From positions 1 through 64,000 of the forward strand of contig JAUYAU010000008.1 of NCBI GenBank assembly GCA_030693335.1: a stretch of DNA of 64,000 nt. Reading direction: 5' to 3'. This document shows, in pieces, positions 45,295 through 54,189 of this stretch. This stretch comes from Sulfuricurvum sp. GTDB taxonomy: Bacteria; Campylobacterota; Campylobacteria; Campylobacterales; Sulfurimonadaceae. The notes beneath the pieces are model-generated. The model saw nothing but the letters and a program-made list of their open reading frames with translations, was not told where the DNA came from and did not search any database. Position numbers and translations under genes: made by a program. The number at the start of each line of letters is the position of its first letter. Positions within the stretch are counted from its first letter, which is position 1.

Positions 45295-46248
45295 ATGAGC
45301 ACCATCTTCGGACCTGTGCATTCACGCCGTTTTGGCGTGTCGCTGGGAATCGATCTCTCTGCCTCCACCAAACAATGTAACTTTGACTGTCTTTACTGTG
45401 AACTTGCCCCCATGCCGGCCATCATCCATCAACATAACATCACCCCGGTAGAAATAATTCTCACCGATTTAACGCAGGCACTGACACAACATCCCAATAT
45501 TGATGTGATCACTCTTACTGCCAATGGCGAACCGACCATGTATCCCTATCTTGATCAACTCGTGGACGCTATCAATATTCTAAAAGCAGATAAAAAGATA
45601 CTGATTCTCTCCAACAGCGCGTCTCTTAACGATGAAAACATCTTTAACACACTTCTCAAACTCGACCAAGTCAAGCTCTCCCTCGACGCCGCTACTACTG
45701 ATATTTTTCATAAAATCGACCGCCCAGCAGAGGGGATCGACATTGCAACCATCATCCATGCCATTGAGCGCTTTTCCCATGTTTTTACAGGAAAACTATT
45801 TATTGAGATTCTCTTTGTCCGAGGGGTCAACGACACTTTCCAAGAGGTCTGCGCACTTAACCAAGCTCTTTTGCACTTTAAATGTGACCGAATCGACATC
45901 GGAACGATAGATCGCCCTCCTGCCTATGCCGTGAGCGGATTAAATTTTCAAGAGCTTTACACGATTTCTCAATGGTTTGATCCCTCTTTGCCTATCCATA
46001 TCGTATCGCGTACCCACGCAACCGCAACACCAAGCAGTTACAGCACAGATGAAATACTCACCACCCTAGACAAACGCCCCCTTACTCAAGATGACATCGA
46101 AGCTCTTTTCGACGAGAGTTCTAAAAAACGTCTTCAAACGCTTATAAGTGAGGATAAAATCACCCATATTGAACGTTCAAATGTCCTTTTTTATCTTCCT
46201 AAACAAAATACTCAAAGAAAACGCCTGAAATCTACTGTAACTCCTTGA
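45295..46248 (+). CDS. Radical SAM protein (COG0731-like)
   Basis: This 317-residue protein has the iron-sulphur motif Cys28-x3-Cys32-x2-Cys35 (CNFDCLYC) after FGPVHSRRFGVSLGIDL, and the glycine-containing TANGEPTMYP. This is the pattern of the COG0731 radical SAM group, some of which act on tRNA (wyosine-like) and others on unknown targets. The substrate is not known. A C-terminal part (about 240-300) looks like a small winged helix. Confidence 0.85.
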   Translation: MSTIFGPVHSRRFGVSLGIDLSASTKQCNFDCLYCELAPMPAIIHQHNITPVEIILTDLTQALTQHPNIDVITLTANGEPTMYPYLDQLVDAINILKADKKILILSNSASLNDENIFNTLLKLDQVKLSLDAATTDIFHKIDRPAEGIDIATIIHAIERFSHVFTGKLFIEILFVRGVNDTFQEVCALNQALLHFKCDRIDIGTIDRPPAYAVSGLNFQELYTISQWFDPSLPIHIVSRTHATATPSSYSTDEILTTLDKRPLTQDDIEALFDESSKKRLQTLISEDKITHIERSNVLFYLPKQNTQRKRLKSTVTP

Positions 46249-46273
46249 CAATTCAGCTAAAGGCCACTATAAT
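46245..46273 (+). promoter_or_regulatory. Sigma70 promoter of tRNA-Asn
   Basis: TTGACA (46245-46250) and TATAAT (46268-46273) with a 17-base spacer end 18 bases before the tRNA. TTGACA overlaps the stop codon of the radical SAM gene. Confidence 0.85.
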
Positions 46274-46291
46274 TACGGCCTCTTAAAACAT

Positions 46292-46366
46292 TCCGGATTA
46301 GCTCAGCGGTAGAGTAGGTGACTGTTAATCACTTGGTCACTGGTTCGAATCCAGTATCCGGAGCCA
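46292..46366 (+). tRNA. tRNA-Asn(GTT)
   Basis: The sequence folds as a 75-base tRNA with encoded CCA. The acceptor stem is TCCGGAT/ATCCGGA, the D stem GCTC/GAGT, the anticodon loop contains GTT between CT and AA, and the T arm has GGTTCGAATCC. It is a complete gene. Confidence 0.96.
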
Positions 46367-46488
46367 CCCTTTTAAATCATTCTTGCTTGCTAAATTAATT
46401 TTTTTACCTTAACCGAAAACAAATTTTTTCAGATATTCTTCTCAAAATAATTTAACGATAATTAAATATTAAAAACGGGGATATTATT

Positions 46489-46767
46489 ATGGAAAACACT
46501 GAAATTGAATTTGATAGTATGAGTATTGTTCAAAAAATAAATGCTATTGATAAAATTATAGATGATAAGATTAGAGCATATCTGCAATCCGACGGTGGGG
46601 ATTTGGATTTCATTGAACTTAAAGAAACAAATGGATTGACGGATATTTATATCTCCTATGTGGGAGCTTGTGGTTCATGTGAAAGTTCAGGTGGAACTCT
46701 CGCATCCATCCAAAGAATTTTGAATGGACAGCTTGAAACGAACAATATAAGAGTTTACGTCATTTAA
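46489..46767 (+). CDS. NifU C-terminal-domain protein (iron-sulphur carrier)
   Basis: This 92-residue protein is the Nfu domain alone: YLQSDGGDLDFIEL (31-44) and the cluster ligands Cys61 and Cys64 in VGACGSCESS, then TLASIQRIL. Such proteins carry a [4Fe-4S] cluster to target enzymes. GGGGATATTATT precedes the ATG. It is followed 24 bases later by the degenerate IspE-like gene. Confidence 0.88.
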   Translation: MENTEIEFDSMSIVQKINAIDKIIDDKIRAYLQSDGGDLDFIELKETNGLTDIYISYVGACGSCESSGGTLASIQRILNGQLETNNIRVYVI

Positions 46768-46791
46768 TTAAGCCATTACAGGATCGTATTA

Positions 46792-47298
46792 ATGGGTGGT
46801 TTTGCCGGTGGAGATGAGGGTGGATATTGGGATATTGATACTCTTCCTGCTTCGATGGATAAACAAAACAACAATGCATCGAAGAATACCCATAGAGGAA
46901 AATTTGATATAGAAAGAAGCGATTTAGGCTACAGCATCAAAATCCATACAAAAGAATTATATAATACCATCAGCTTTATACCTTGCACCTGTAAAACCTT
47001 TACCATTGAAGGATATAACAACATTCCCTTAGAATCCAATGCCATTTATAAAGCCTTTTTATCACTCACTAATTTTACGAATGACACTGATATTGAAGAG
47101 TTCTTTTATACCCACAAAGTTATAGTAACGAAACCTATTTCTCCTTCAGCCAATCCAAGAGAAAATTCTTCGGATGCAGCAGCTTTTATTTGTTTGGTAA
47201 AAGAGGTATGCAACCTCGTACTCAGTACCGATGAACTGCGAAAGATAGGCAGTTGTGTCAATGCAGATGTGCCGTTCTTTATCAACTCAATCGTCTAA
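46792..47298 (+). CDS. Truncated, degenerate IspE/GHMP-kinase-like protein
   Basis: This 168-residue protein has a C-terminal half like the middle of IspE (CDP-methylerythritol kinase): ENSSDAAAF (124-132), then LVLSTDELRKIGSC and NADVPFFIN. True IspE has GGLGGGSSDAA there; the glycine loop is replaced by SANPRENSSDAA. The protein also stops right after DVPFFI, where about 100 residues are missing. The N-terminal 45 residues are unrelated and Gly/Asn-rich. It probably cannot act as a kinase and may be a relic or have a new role. Confidence 0.6.
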   Translation: MGGFAGGDEGGYWDIDTLPASMDKQNNNASKNTHRGKFDIERSDLGYSIKIHTKELYNTISFIPCTCKTFTIEGYNNIPLESNAIYKAFLSLTNFTNDTDIEEFFYTHKVIVTKPISPSANPRENSSDAAAFICLVKEVCNLVLSTDELRKIGSCVNADVPFFINSIV

Positions 47299-47310
47299 GC
47301 AAGATTACAC

Positions 47311-47316
47311 TATAAT
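47311..47316 (+). promoter_or_regulatory. -10 box of the rfbA operon
   Basis: A perfect TATAAT stands 30 bases before the rfbA ATG, after the preceding gene ends at 47298. No -35 box is clear. Confidence 0.6.
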
Positions 47317-47346
47317 TATTTTCAATTAATCAAGTTTGGGAGTATC

Positions 47347-48225
47347 ATGAAGGGGATCATTTTAGCTGGCGGAAGTGGTACACGGCTTTACCCCCTTACA
47401 AAAGGGGTTAGTAAACAGCTTATGCCTATTTACGATAAACCAATGATCTATTATCCCCTCTCTGTGCTTATGCTCGCAGGGATTACCGAAGTGCTAATTA
47501 TCTCTACCCCAACTGATTTACCCCGTTTCGAAGAGCTTTTAGGAGATGGCAGCGATATTGGAATGCGCTTTGAGTACTGCGTACAACCTAGTCCTGACGG
47601 TCTGGCTCAAGCATTTATCTTGGGTGCTGATTTTATCGGTAATGATGATGTCTGCCTTGTACTTGGTGATAATATCTTCTACGGTCATGGGCTCACACAG
47701 CTATTGGCTCAATCCATTAAAAATGTCACTGAAGAGAAGAAAGCTACTGTTTTTGGCTACTGGGTCAAAGATCCTGAACGTTATGGTGTAGCTGAATTTG
47801 ATAAAGAGGGTAATGTTCTCTCGATCGAAGAAAAACCACTCAAACCTAAAAGCTCTTATGCCGTTATCGGACTTTATTTTTATCCCAACAGCGTCGTCGA
47901 GATAGCAAAAAACATCAAACCTTCCGATCGCGGAGAGTTGGAAATCACAACTGTTAATCAGCAATATTTAGCACAAAATGCCCTTAAAGTCGAACTCATG
48001 GGTCGCGGCTATGCTTGGCTTGATACCGGTACGCACGAGAGTCTGCTGGAAGCCAGTATGTTTATTCAGACCATTGAAAATCGCCAGGGTCTCAAAGTAG
48101 CTTGTCTCGAAGAAATTGCTTTTGAAATGGGATATATAAATGCATCTCAATTAAACGAATTAGCAAAACCATTACTGAAAAATCAATACGGACAATATCT
48201 ACTCAATGTATTACGAAGAGAATAA
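47347..48225 (+). CDS. rfbA: Glucose-1-phosphate thymidylyltransferase RfbA/RmlA
   Basis: This 292-residue enzyme makes dTDP-glucose from dTTP and glucose 1-phosphate. It has the nucleotide-binding [12 protein letters not shown] (8-19), then [11 protein letters not shown] and VLGDNIFYG (about 107-115). ATG with GGGAG upstream. It is the first gene of the sugar nucleotide operon, and its product feeds rfbB. The stop is 1 base before the rfbC start. Confidence 0.97.
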   Translation: MKGIILAGGSGTRLYPLTKGVSKQLMPIYDKPMIYYPLSVLMLAGITEVLIISTPTDLPRFEELLGDGSDIGMRFEYCVQPSPDGLAQAFILGADFIGNDDVCLVLGDNIFYGHGLTQLLAQSIKNVTEEKKATVFGYWVKDPERYGVAEFDKEGNVLSIEEKPLKPKSSYAVIGLYFYPNSVVEIAKNIKPSDRGELEITTVNQQYLAQNALKVELMGRGYAWLDTGTHESLLEASMFIQTIENRQGLKVACLEEIAFEMGYINASQLNELAKPLLKNQYGQYLLNVLRRE

Positions 48226-48226
48226 T

Positions 48227-48766
48227 ATGATAAGACTTCCAACCCAATTTGATGATGTATGGATTATGCGTCCTACTATTTATGGTGATGAACGCGGATA
48301 TTTTTATGAAAGTTATCAGCAAAAATTTATTGAAGAGCAAGTTGGAAAGATCAACTTCGTTTTAGAATTTCAATCCTATTCCAATCATAACGTTGTCAGA
48401 GGACTGCATTACCAAACAAATCCTTTTGCCCAGTCAAAACTTGTCAAAGTCATCCAGGGAAAAGTAATGGATATTATTGTTGACATACGAAAATCATCGC
48501 CAAATTTTGGAAAACACTTAGCCATTGAATTATCCGATGAAACACATGACAGTATTTTCATACCCAAAGGCTATGCTCACGGTTTTATCGTATTAAGCGA
48601 TTATGCAATCATGAACTATAAATTAGATAATATTTATTCACCCCAGCATTACACCGGTATTAATATGTTAGATGCAAAGCTCAATGTATCTTTCATTCAC
48701 GAACATCCTATTATTTCTCAAAAAGATGCTGCTCTACCACTTCTTGATGATGCTCAGTTATTTTAA
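48227..48766 (+). CDS. rfbC: dTDP-4-dehydrorhamnose 3,5-epimerase-like protein RfbC
   Basis: This 179-residue cupin enzyme has the RmlC pattern: DERGYFYESY (about 20-30), NVVRGLHYQ with catalytic His (about 65), a central DIIVDIRKSSPNFGK and IPKGYAHGF. In the rhamnose pathway it epimerises carbons 3 and 5 of dTDP-4-keto-6-deoxyglucose. ATG 48227 is chosen from the conserved start. No rfbD is recognised, so the final sugar need not be rhamnose. Confidence 0.9.
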   Translation: MIRLPTQFDDVWIMRPTIYGDERGYFYESYQQKFIEEQVGKINFVLEFQSYSNHNVVRGLHYQTNPFAQSKLVKVIQGKVMDIIVDIRKSSPNFGKHLAIELSDETHDSIFIPKGYAHGFIVLSDYAIMNYKLDNIYSPQHYTGINMLDAKLNVSFIHEHPIISQKDAALPLLDDAQLF

Positions 48767-48775
48767 GGAAATACA

Positions 48776-49702
48776 ATGCGAACAATTTTAATCACCGGTG
48801 GAGCAGGCTTTGTAGGTAGTTACGTAATTGAAGCTTTATTGGCATCTAATTTGTATAATATTATTGTGCTTGTAAGAACAAAAACAGATTTATATCGTAT
48901 CAATAAAATCATAGAAAAAATAACCCTTGTCAATATCGACCACATTACTCTAGCTGAAATTTTCACTCAACATACTATAGATGGGGTCATTCATTTAGCA
49001 ACACACTATAGCAAAAAACATCATTATGAAGAAATCCCTTCGATGCTAGATACAAATATTTTGTTTGGTACACAATTAATTGATCTCGCCGTTGAGTACA
49101 AGATAAAATTTTTCATCAATACAGGGACATTTTTTGAATACTCAATGATGAATAATCCTATCTGCGAACGAACAGAGAAAGACCCCTATAATCTTTATGC
49201 AGCAACTAAAATAGCCATGGACAGTATTGTACAATATTACGCTAAAGCATCATCAACACATTTTTTAACTTTAAAACTTGCCACACCTTATGGATACCAA
49301 GACAATCAAAAACTTGTTTCATTTTTGATGAAATCAGCTGTCAACAATCAGGAAGTAACCCTTGAAAAAGGAGAACAAGAATGGGATTTTATCTATGTCA
49401 AAGATGTGGCCAGTGCCTATGTTAAAGCAGTTGAGTTTTGTCTAAAAACGCAAAAACCTCATAAAGAAGATATTTATATAGGTACAGGAAAAGCATATGC
49501 CATTAAAGATATGGTAAAATTGATCAATAAATTCGCCAATAAAGACTTAATAACAACATCAAAACCTTACGATCAAGATCAAATCTTTTTAGCCTATGGA
49601 AATATTTCTAAAGCTAAAAATTTACTTCAGTGGCTACCTGTATATTCACTCGAAAATGGGTTAAAAGAAACGTATCAATATTATTATGAAGGCATCCAAT
49701 GA
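48776..49702 (+). CDS. NAD-dependent sugar epimerase/reductase (SDR family)
   Basis: This 308-residue protein has a Rossmann motif GGAGFVGS (8-15) and active-site YAATK (about 141-145). It is of the extended SDR type, as in NDP-sugar 4-epimerases and 4-ketoreductases. Between rfbC and rfbH it most plausibly reduces the 4-keto group of a dTDP-deoxysugar; that is inferred from context. It overlaps the rfbH start by 4 bases. Confidence 0.85.
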   Translation: MRTILITGGAGFVGSYVIEALLASNLYNIIVLVRTKTDLYRINKIIEKITLVNIDHITLAEIFTQHTIDGVIHLATHYSKKHHYEEIPSMLDTNILFGTQLIDLAVEYKIKFFINTGTFFEYSMMNNPICERTEKDPYNLYAATKIAMDSIVQYYAKASSTHFLTLKLATPYGYQDNQKLVSFLMKSAVNNQEVTLEKGEQEWDFIYVKDVASAYVKAVEFCLKTQKPHKEDIYIGTGKAYAIKDMVKLINKFANKDLITTSKPYDQDQIFLAYGNISKAKNLLQWLPVYSLENGLKETYQYYYEGIQ

Positions 49703-51006
49703 AAGAAGAAATATTATCCCTCGTAAAAGAGATGATTGAAAAGAAAAAAAATCTTTTTATTCCAGGGCAAACAATCGTCCAATACTCTGGCCCTACAATT
49801 GACCACAATGAATACGTTGCAATCATTGATACTGTTTTAGATGGATGGTTTGGTCTTGGGACTAAAGCATCTTTATTTGAAAGTGAAGTAGCAAAAAGAC
49901 TCGATAAGAACTATGGCGTTTATGTGAATTCAGGATCATCAGCGAATTTGATCGCATTAGAAACAATGAAAGAAATTTATCTAAAAGACCCAAAAAGAAA
50001 TAAGATAATTACAACCGCCGCATCATTTCCAACAACAGTCAATCCTATCATTCAACTTGGATTTGAACCAATATTTGTCGATGTTGAACTGGGAAGCTAT
50101 AATCCCAATGATGAGCAAATGATGGATGCTCTCCAAGATGACTCTGTTATTGGAATCATGTACGCTCATCCGCTTGGAATTCCTGTAAAAAATACCAAAA
50201 AATATTATGACATTATTAAATCTAAGAACGGATTTTTAATTGAAGATTGCTGTGATGCTCTTGATTCAACCTATGAAAATGGCAGTTTAGTCGGAAAATA
50301 CTCCGATGCCGCGACTCTCTCATTTTATGCCGCACATCACATAACTACAGGTGAAGGCGGAATGGTTGCTTTTTCATCAAAAAAAGAAGAAATTATTTGT
50401 CGCTCTTTCCGAGATTGGGGACGTGGATGTTGGTGTTCAGGAAAAGATGTCCTTTCAGATGTAGGAGCCTGTCATAAAAGATTTGATGATTGGCTGTGCA
50501 ATGGTATAAAAACAGACCATAGATATGTCTATGAACGAGTGGGTTACAATCTTAAACCTCTGGAGCTTCAAGCATCTATGGGGCTTGAACAGCTTAAAAA
50601 ACTTGACCAATTAACTGAAAAAAGAAAACTTAATTTCAATACCTTGCATACCTTTATGAAAAAATATGAAACCTATTTTATTTTGCCATCAGCACCGGAA
50701 GAAACAGATCCATCATGGTTTTCATACCCAATCACTATTCGAGACAATGCCCCTTTCTCAAGATTTGACATTGTTAATTTTCTTGAATCACACAAAATAC
50801 AAACACGCAACTTTTTTGCCGGTAATCTTCTAGATCATCCCGCCTATAAAAATTTCATACCTAATCAAAAATACAATCTTGATAATGCATCGATTATCAC
50901 GAATAAAACATTTATGCTTGGTGTTTGGCCCGGTCTTAATGAAGAAATTTATACCTATGTATTTTCTGTGATAGACGATTTCTTTAAGCAGTACTCTCCA
51001 GTATGA
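49699..51006 (+). CDS. rfbH: RfbH/E1-type NDP-4-keto-6-deoxyhexose 3-dehydratase
   Basis: This 435-residue PMP-dependent enzyme has the aminotransferase fold, but the usual catalytic Lys is replaced by His214 in SFYAAHHITTGEG (208-220). That is the mark of the 3-dehydratases rather than aminotransferases. Cysteines Cys244, Cys246 and Cys258 fit the E1-type [2Fe-2S] cluster, unlike ColD. It removes the 3-hydroxyl in 3,6-dideoxysugar synthesis. No rfbF or rfbG (CDP-glucose genes) lies in the window. Confidence 0.88.
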   Translation: MKEEILSLVKEMIEKKKNLFIPGQTIVQYSGPTIDHNEYVAIIDTVLDGWFGLGTKASLFESEVAKRLDKNYGVYVNSGSSANLIALETMKEIYLKDPKRNKIITTAASFPTTVNPIIQLGFEPIFVDVELGSYNPNDEQMMDALQDDSVIGIMYAHPLGIPVKNTKKYYDIIKSKNGFLIEDCCDALDSTYENGSLVGKYSDAATLSFYAAHHITTGEGGMVAFSSKKEEIICRSFRDWGRGCWCSGKDVLSDVGACHKRFDDWLCNGIKTDHRYVYERVGYNLKPLELQASMGLEQLKKLDQLTEKRKLNFNTLHTFMKKYETYFILPSAPEETDPSWFSYPITIRDNAPFSRFDIVNFLESHKIQTRNFFAGNLLDHPAYKNFIPNQKYNLDNASIITNKTFMLGVWPGLNEEIYTYVFSVIDDFFKQYSPV

Positions 51007-52022
51007 TTTCAATTTTAGTCACCGGATGTGCCGGATTTATCGGAAGTAACTTTGTTCCCTATTTTTTAAACAAATATTCTGATGTTCGTCTTATAAATTT
51101 GGATCTACTCACCTATGCAGGAGATATGGCCAATTTATCCGATGCACCTCAAGGCGATCGTCATATCTTTGTTCAAGGGGATATTTGCGATCGTCCTTTG
51201 GTTGAATCTCTTTTTTCCCAATACGACATTCGTGGTGTGATTCATTTCGCTGCTGAGAGTCATGTTGATAACAGTATCAAAAATCCAGGGGTGTTTGTCC
51301 AAACCAATGTCAACGGCAGTTTTACTTTGATCGATGTTGCCTATAAGGCATGGATGGAAAAGCCGTTTGTATACAAGACAGGTTATGAAGGATGTCGTTT
51401 CCACCATATCAGCACCGATGAAGTATATGGAACACTGGGAGCAACAGGGCTTTTTACCGAAGAAACTGCATATGCACCCAACAGCCCCTACAGCGCTTCC
51501 AAAGCAGGAAGCGACATGATTGTCCGCAGTTATCATCACACCTACGGGATGAATACGGTTATTACCAATTGTTCTAATAATTATGGCCCTAAACAGCATG
51601 ATGAAAAACTGATCCCGACCATCATCCGAAAAGCACTAGCCGGTGAAAATATTCCTATCTACGGTGATGGCAAAAATATCCGTGACTGGCTCTATGTACT
51701 CGATCACTGCAAGGGGATTGATCTCGTCTACCATAGTGGGCGAAGCGGTGAAGTTTACAACATTGGCGGACGTAACGAGCGTAATAACAATCAAATCGTT
51801 GAGACTATCTGCAACTTGCTAGATAGCATGAAACCTAAATCAGATGGCAAAAGTTATAACAAACAAATTACTTACGTTGAAGACCGTGCTGGGCATGATC
51901 GCCGCTATGCCATTGATGCTACCAAGATTGAAACCGAGCTTGGATGGAAAGCTGATGAAAACTTTGATACAGGTATCGTCAAAACAATTCAGTGGTACTT
52001 ACAAAAATACAATTTTGTATAA
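51003..52022 (+). CDS. rfbB: dTDP-glucose 4,6-dehydratase RfbB/RmlB
   Basis: This 339-residue SDR enzyme makes dTDP-4-keto-6-deoxyglucose. It has the NAD motif GCAGFIGSNF (8-17), HFAAESHVDNS, the catalytic STDEVYG (about 137-143) and YSASKAGSD (about 164). It overlaps rfbH by 4 bases and ends the sugar nucleotide operon. Confidence 0.96.
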   Translation: MISILVTGCAGFIGSNFVPYFLNKYSDVRLINLDLLTYAGDMANLSDAPQGDRHIFVQGDICDRPLVESLFSQYDIRGVIHFAAESHVDNSIKNPGVFVQTNVNGSFTLIDVAYKAWMEKPFVYKTGYEGCRFHHISTDEVYGTLGATGLFTEETAYAPNSPYSASKAGSDMIVRSYHHTYGMNTVITNCSNNYGPKQHDEKLIPTIIRKALAGENIPIYGDGKNIRDWLYVLDHCKGIDLVYHSGRSGEVYNIGGRNERNNNQIVETICNLLDSMKPKSDGKSYNKQITYVEDRAGHDRRYAIDATKIETELGWKADENFDTGIVKTIQWYLQKYNFV

Positions 52023-52083
52023 ATAGCTTAAAGTCTTTTTAGAGTATTATTTCAGACCATTTAACCATTAGAAGGGCAACTGA

Positions 52084-52854
52084 GTGAATTTTATCATTAT
52101 AATTACTAATCGACTGGCCAAATTATTGGGAGCATTAGTAAAAGCGTTCTCCTACCTTTTTCATTTTATTTTTCCTAAAAAACGTTTTATTATTCCGACA
52201 GAAAGCCATGCTTTCTTTTCCTCTAAAACACCCACGAATATCGCAAAAATCATTTGGCAAACCAACTATACCAATAATGTAAGTTTGCCCGTTTATGTGA
52301 ACTATTTATTTAATCGCCTCATGTCATTGGATTGGGAATATCGCTACGTCAGCACTGAAGATCGTTTGGACTTTATGAAAACACACGCCTCGAAACAAAT
52401 AGCAGATGCTTTTGAGCAACTTACCGATGGAGCTTCGCAAGCCGATTTATGGAGACTTTTTGTCTTAAACTATTATGGCGGGGTCTATATGGACATCGAT
52501 GCCCATGCAGTATGGCCGCTGTCTAAAATGATTAAAGCCGAAGATAAAGAGTTGTTTTTAATGACAAAGCACAATTACAGCAACTACTTCATTGCATCCT
52601 CACAAAACAATCCTCATTTAGAAAAATCAATAAGTATAATTGTTGACAATATAGAAAAGAAGAATATTGGAGAAGGCGTGTATGATTTAACAGGCCCTAC
52701 CGTATTAAACAAAGCCATTGGTGATCAAGAAGTTAATCATAGACACAACCGTATCACTTGCGTTCAAGGTAGCTTTACCAATGAATATTTCCAATACATT
52801 GATAAACCAAGAGGAAAATGGACGCATGCAAAAAAAGAAGATCTTTTAAAATGA
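52084..52854 (+). CDS. Glycosyltransferase with DxD sugar-binding region (OCH1/Gly_transf_sug type)
   Basis: This 256-residue protein has an N-terminal hydrophobic helix (about 3-30), KIIWQTNYTNN (about 55-65) and the DxD motif in GGVYMDIDAHAVWP (about 136-149). That is the pattern of sugar-binding-region glycosyltransferases. The start is GTG 52084 with GAAGGG upstream. It overlaps the next gene by 4 bases. The acceptor is unknown, probably LPS or O-antigen. Confidence 0.82.
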   Translation: MNFIIIITNRLAKLLGALVKAFSYLFHFIFPKKRFIIPTESHAFFSSKTPTNIAKIIWQTNYTNNVSLPVYVNYLFNRLMSLDWEYRYVSTEDRLDFMKTHASKQIADAFEQLTDGASQADLWRLFVLNYYGGVYMDIDAHAVWPLSKMIKAEDKELFLMTKHNYSNYFIASSQNNPHLEKSISIIVDNIEKKNIGEGVYDLTGPTVLNKAIGDQEVNHRHNRITCVQGSFTNEYFQYIDKPRGKWTHAKKEDLLK

Positions 52855-54098
52855 TGAAAAAGATACTTTCTCTCGATATCAATCAAATTTTTTATTATTC
52901 AGCATTAGTCTTTGGATTCATATTATCTTTATCTCGTGCTGGAATAAGTTTTTTTCTCCTCTGGTTTTTAATCCTTTTTTTACTTCAAAATAATTTAAAG
53001 CAACGATGGGATGATATTAAAACAAATCCGACACTTCAAGCCATGAGCCTTTTTTTAGGCTTTATAGTCATATCCATCTTTTGGTCCACTAACTTGAATG
53101 AAGCAATTAATCAAATACGATTGTATGGGTATTGGATTCTAATACCAATATTAGCAGTATCTCTAAAAAAAGAGTGGCTTTCAAACATCATCACTGCATT
53201 TTTACTTGGAATGTTTGTCAATGAAATATTGATGTATGGTGTATTTTTTGATTTTTGGCAAATCAAGGGTCATACACACACTGATCCATGTCCCTTCATG
53301 AATCACATCCAATACAGCATTTTTCTTGGAGTAACGGCTATTATCTTGCTAAACCGTTTACTATCCAATCGCTATACGCTTAGAGACAAGTCTGCAATCT
53401 TAGTCTTTTTTTTGACCACAACAACAAATTTATTTATATCAGGAGGACGTACTGGTCAAGTTGCATTTCTAGTAAGTATTACACTTGTCGTAATTATTCA
53501 CTATCGTGCAAGCATCAAATCCTTTATCCTCTTTCTATTAATCAGTTCGATTCTCTTTATTAGCGCATATAGCCTACTCCCTATATTTGAAGGACGCGTG
53601 CAACAAACTGTATCTGATATACAACAGCAGCAAGAAGGGATCTACAACACTTCAGTAGGTTTACGTAACGGGTTTTGGATGATTGCATACGATGCATTTA
53701 AACTAAATCCATTGTTTGGATCAGGACTGGGTGATTATAAAGACTCGACGAAAGAAGCTTTAGCTAATAATAAATATAACTTTGAAGATGCTGCTATAAA
53801 CTTTTTCAAGACTAGTGACTACCACAATCAACATCTAATGATACTGATTCAATTAGGTCTAGTTGGCTTTAGTTTAATGGTATGGTTCATTATTAAACTT
53901 TACCAAATAGACATAGAAGACCCCGAGTTAAAAGAAGTAAGTATTTTATCTTTAACCATATTTTTTATCAGTGCATTAGCTGAATCCCTTTGGATTGCTC
54001 AATTCCCAATTATTTTATTTATATTTATTGTTTCCATATCTCTGGCTGCCGCAAAACCATCTCATTCTTTACGTATTGAAGAAAAAGGTGCTCTTTAA
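52851..54098 (+). CDS. O-antigen ligase/polymerase (Wzy/WaaL-type) membrane protein
   Basis: This protein of about 415 residues has about eleven membrane helices. It has a large loop around residues 240-330 containing VGLRNGFWMIAYDAFKLNPL and GSGLGDYKDS, then DYHNQHLMILIQLGLVG, with the His typical of the Wzy_C/O-antigen ligase domain. ATG 52851 overlaps the previous stop. Ligase and polymerase cannot be separated from sequence alone. Confidence 0.82.
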   Translation: MMKKILSLDINQIFYYSALVFGFILSLSRAGISFFLLWFLILFLLQNNLKQRWDDIKTNPTLQAMSLFLGFIVISIFWSTNLNEAINQIRLYGYWILIPILAVSLKKEWLSNIITAFLLGMFVNEILMYGVFFDFWQIKGHTHTDPCPFMNHIQYSIFLGVTAIILLNRLLSNRYTLRDKSAILVFFLTTTTNLFISGGRTGQVAFLVSITLVVIIHYRASIKSFILFLLISSILFISAYSLLPIFEGRVQQTVSDIQQQQEGIYNTSVGLRNGFWMIAYDAFKLNPLFGSGLGDYKDSTKEALANNKYNFEDAAINFFKTSDYHNQHLMILIQLGLVGFSLMVWFIIKLYQIDIEDPELKEVSILSLTIFFISALAESLWIAQFPIILFIFIVSISLAAAKPSHSLRIEEKGAL

Positions 54099-54189
54099 CA
54101 GCTATAAGTTCGTAGTATGTAAAAAACCATTACAATACTCGAGTCTTAAACATTAAAAAAATCTACATATTAGAAGGTAAGTTATTCCC

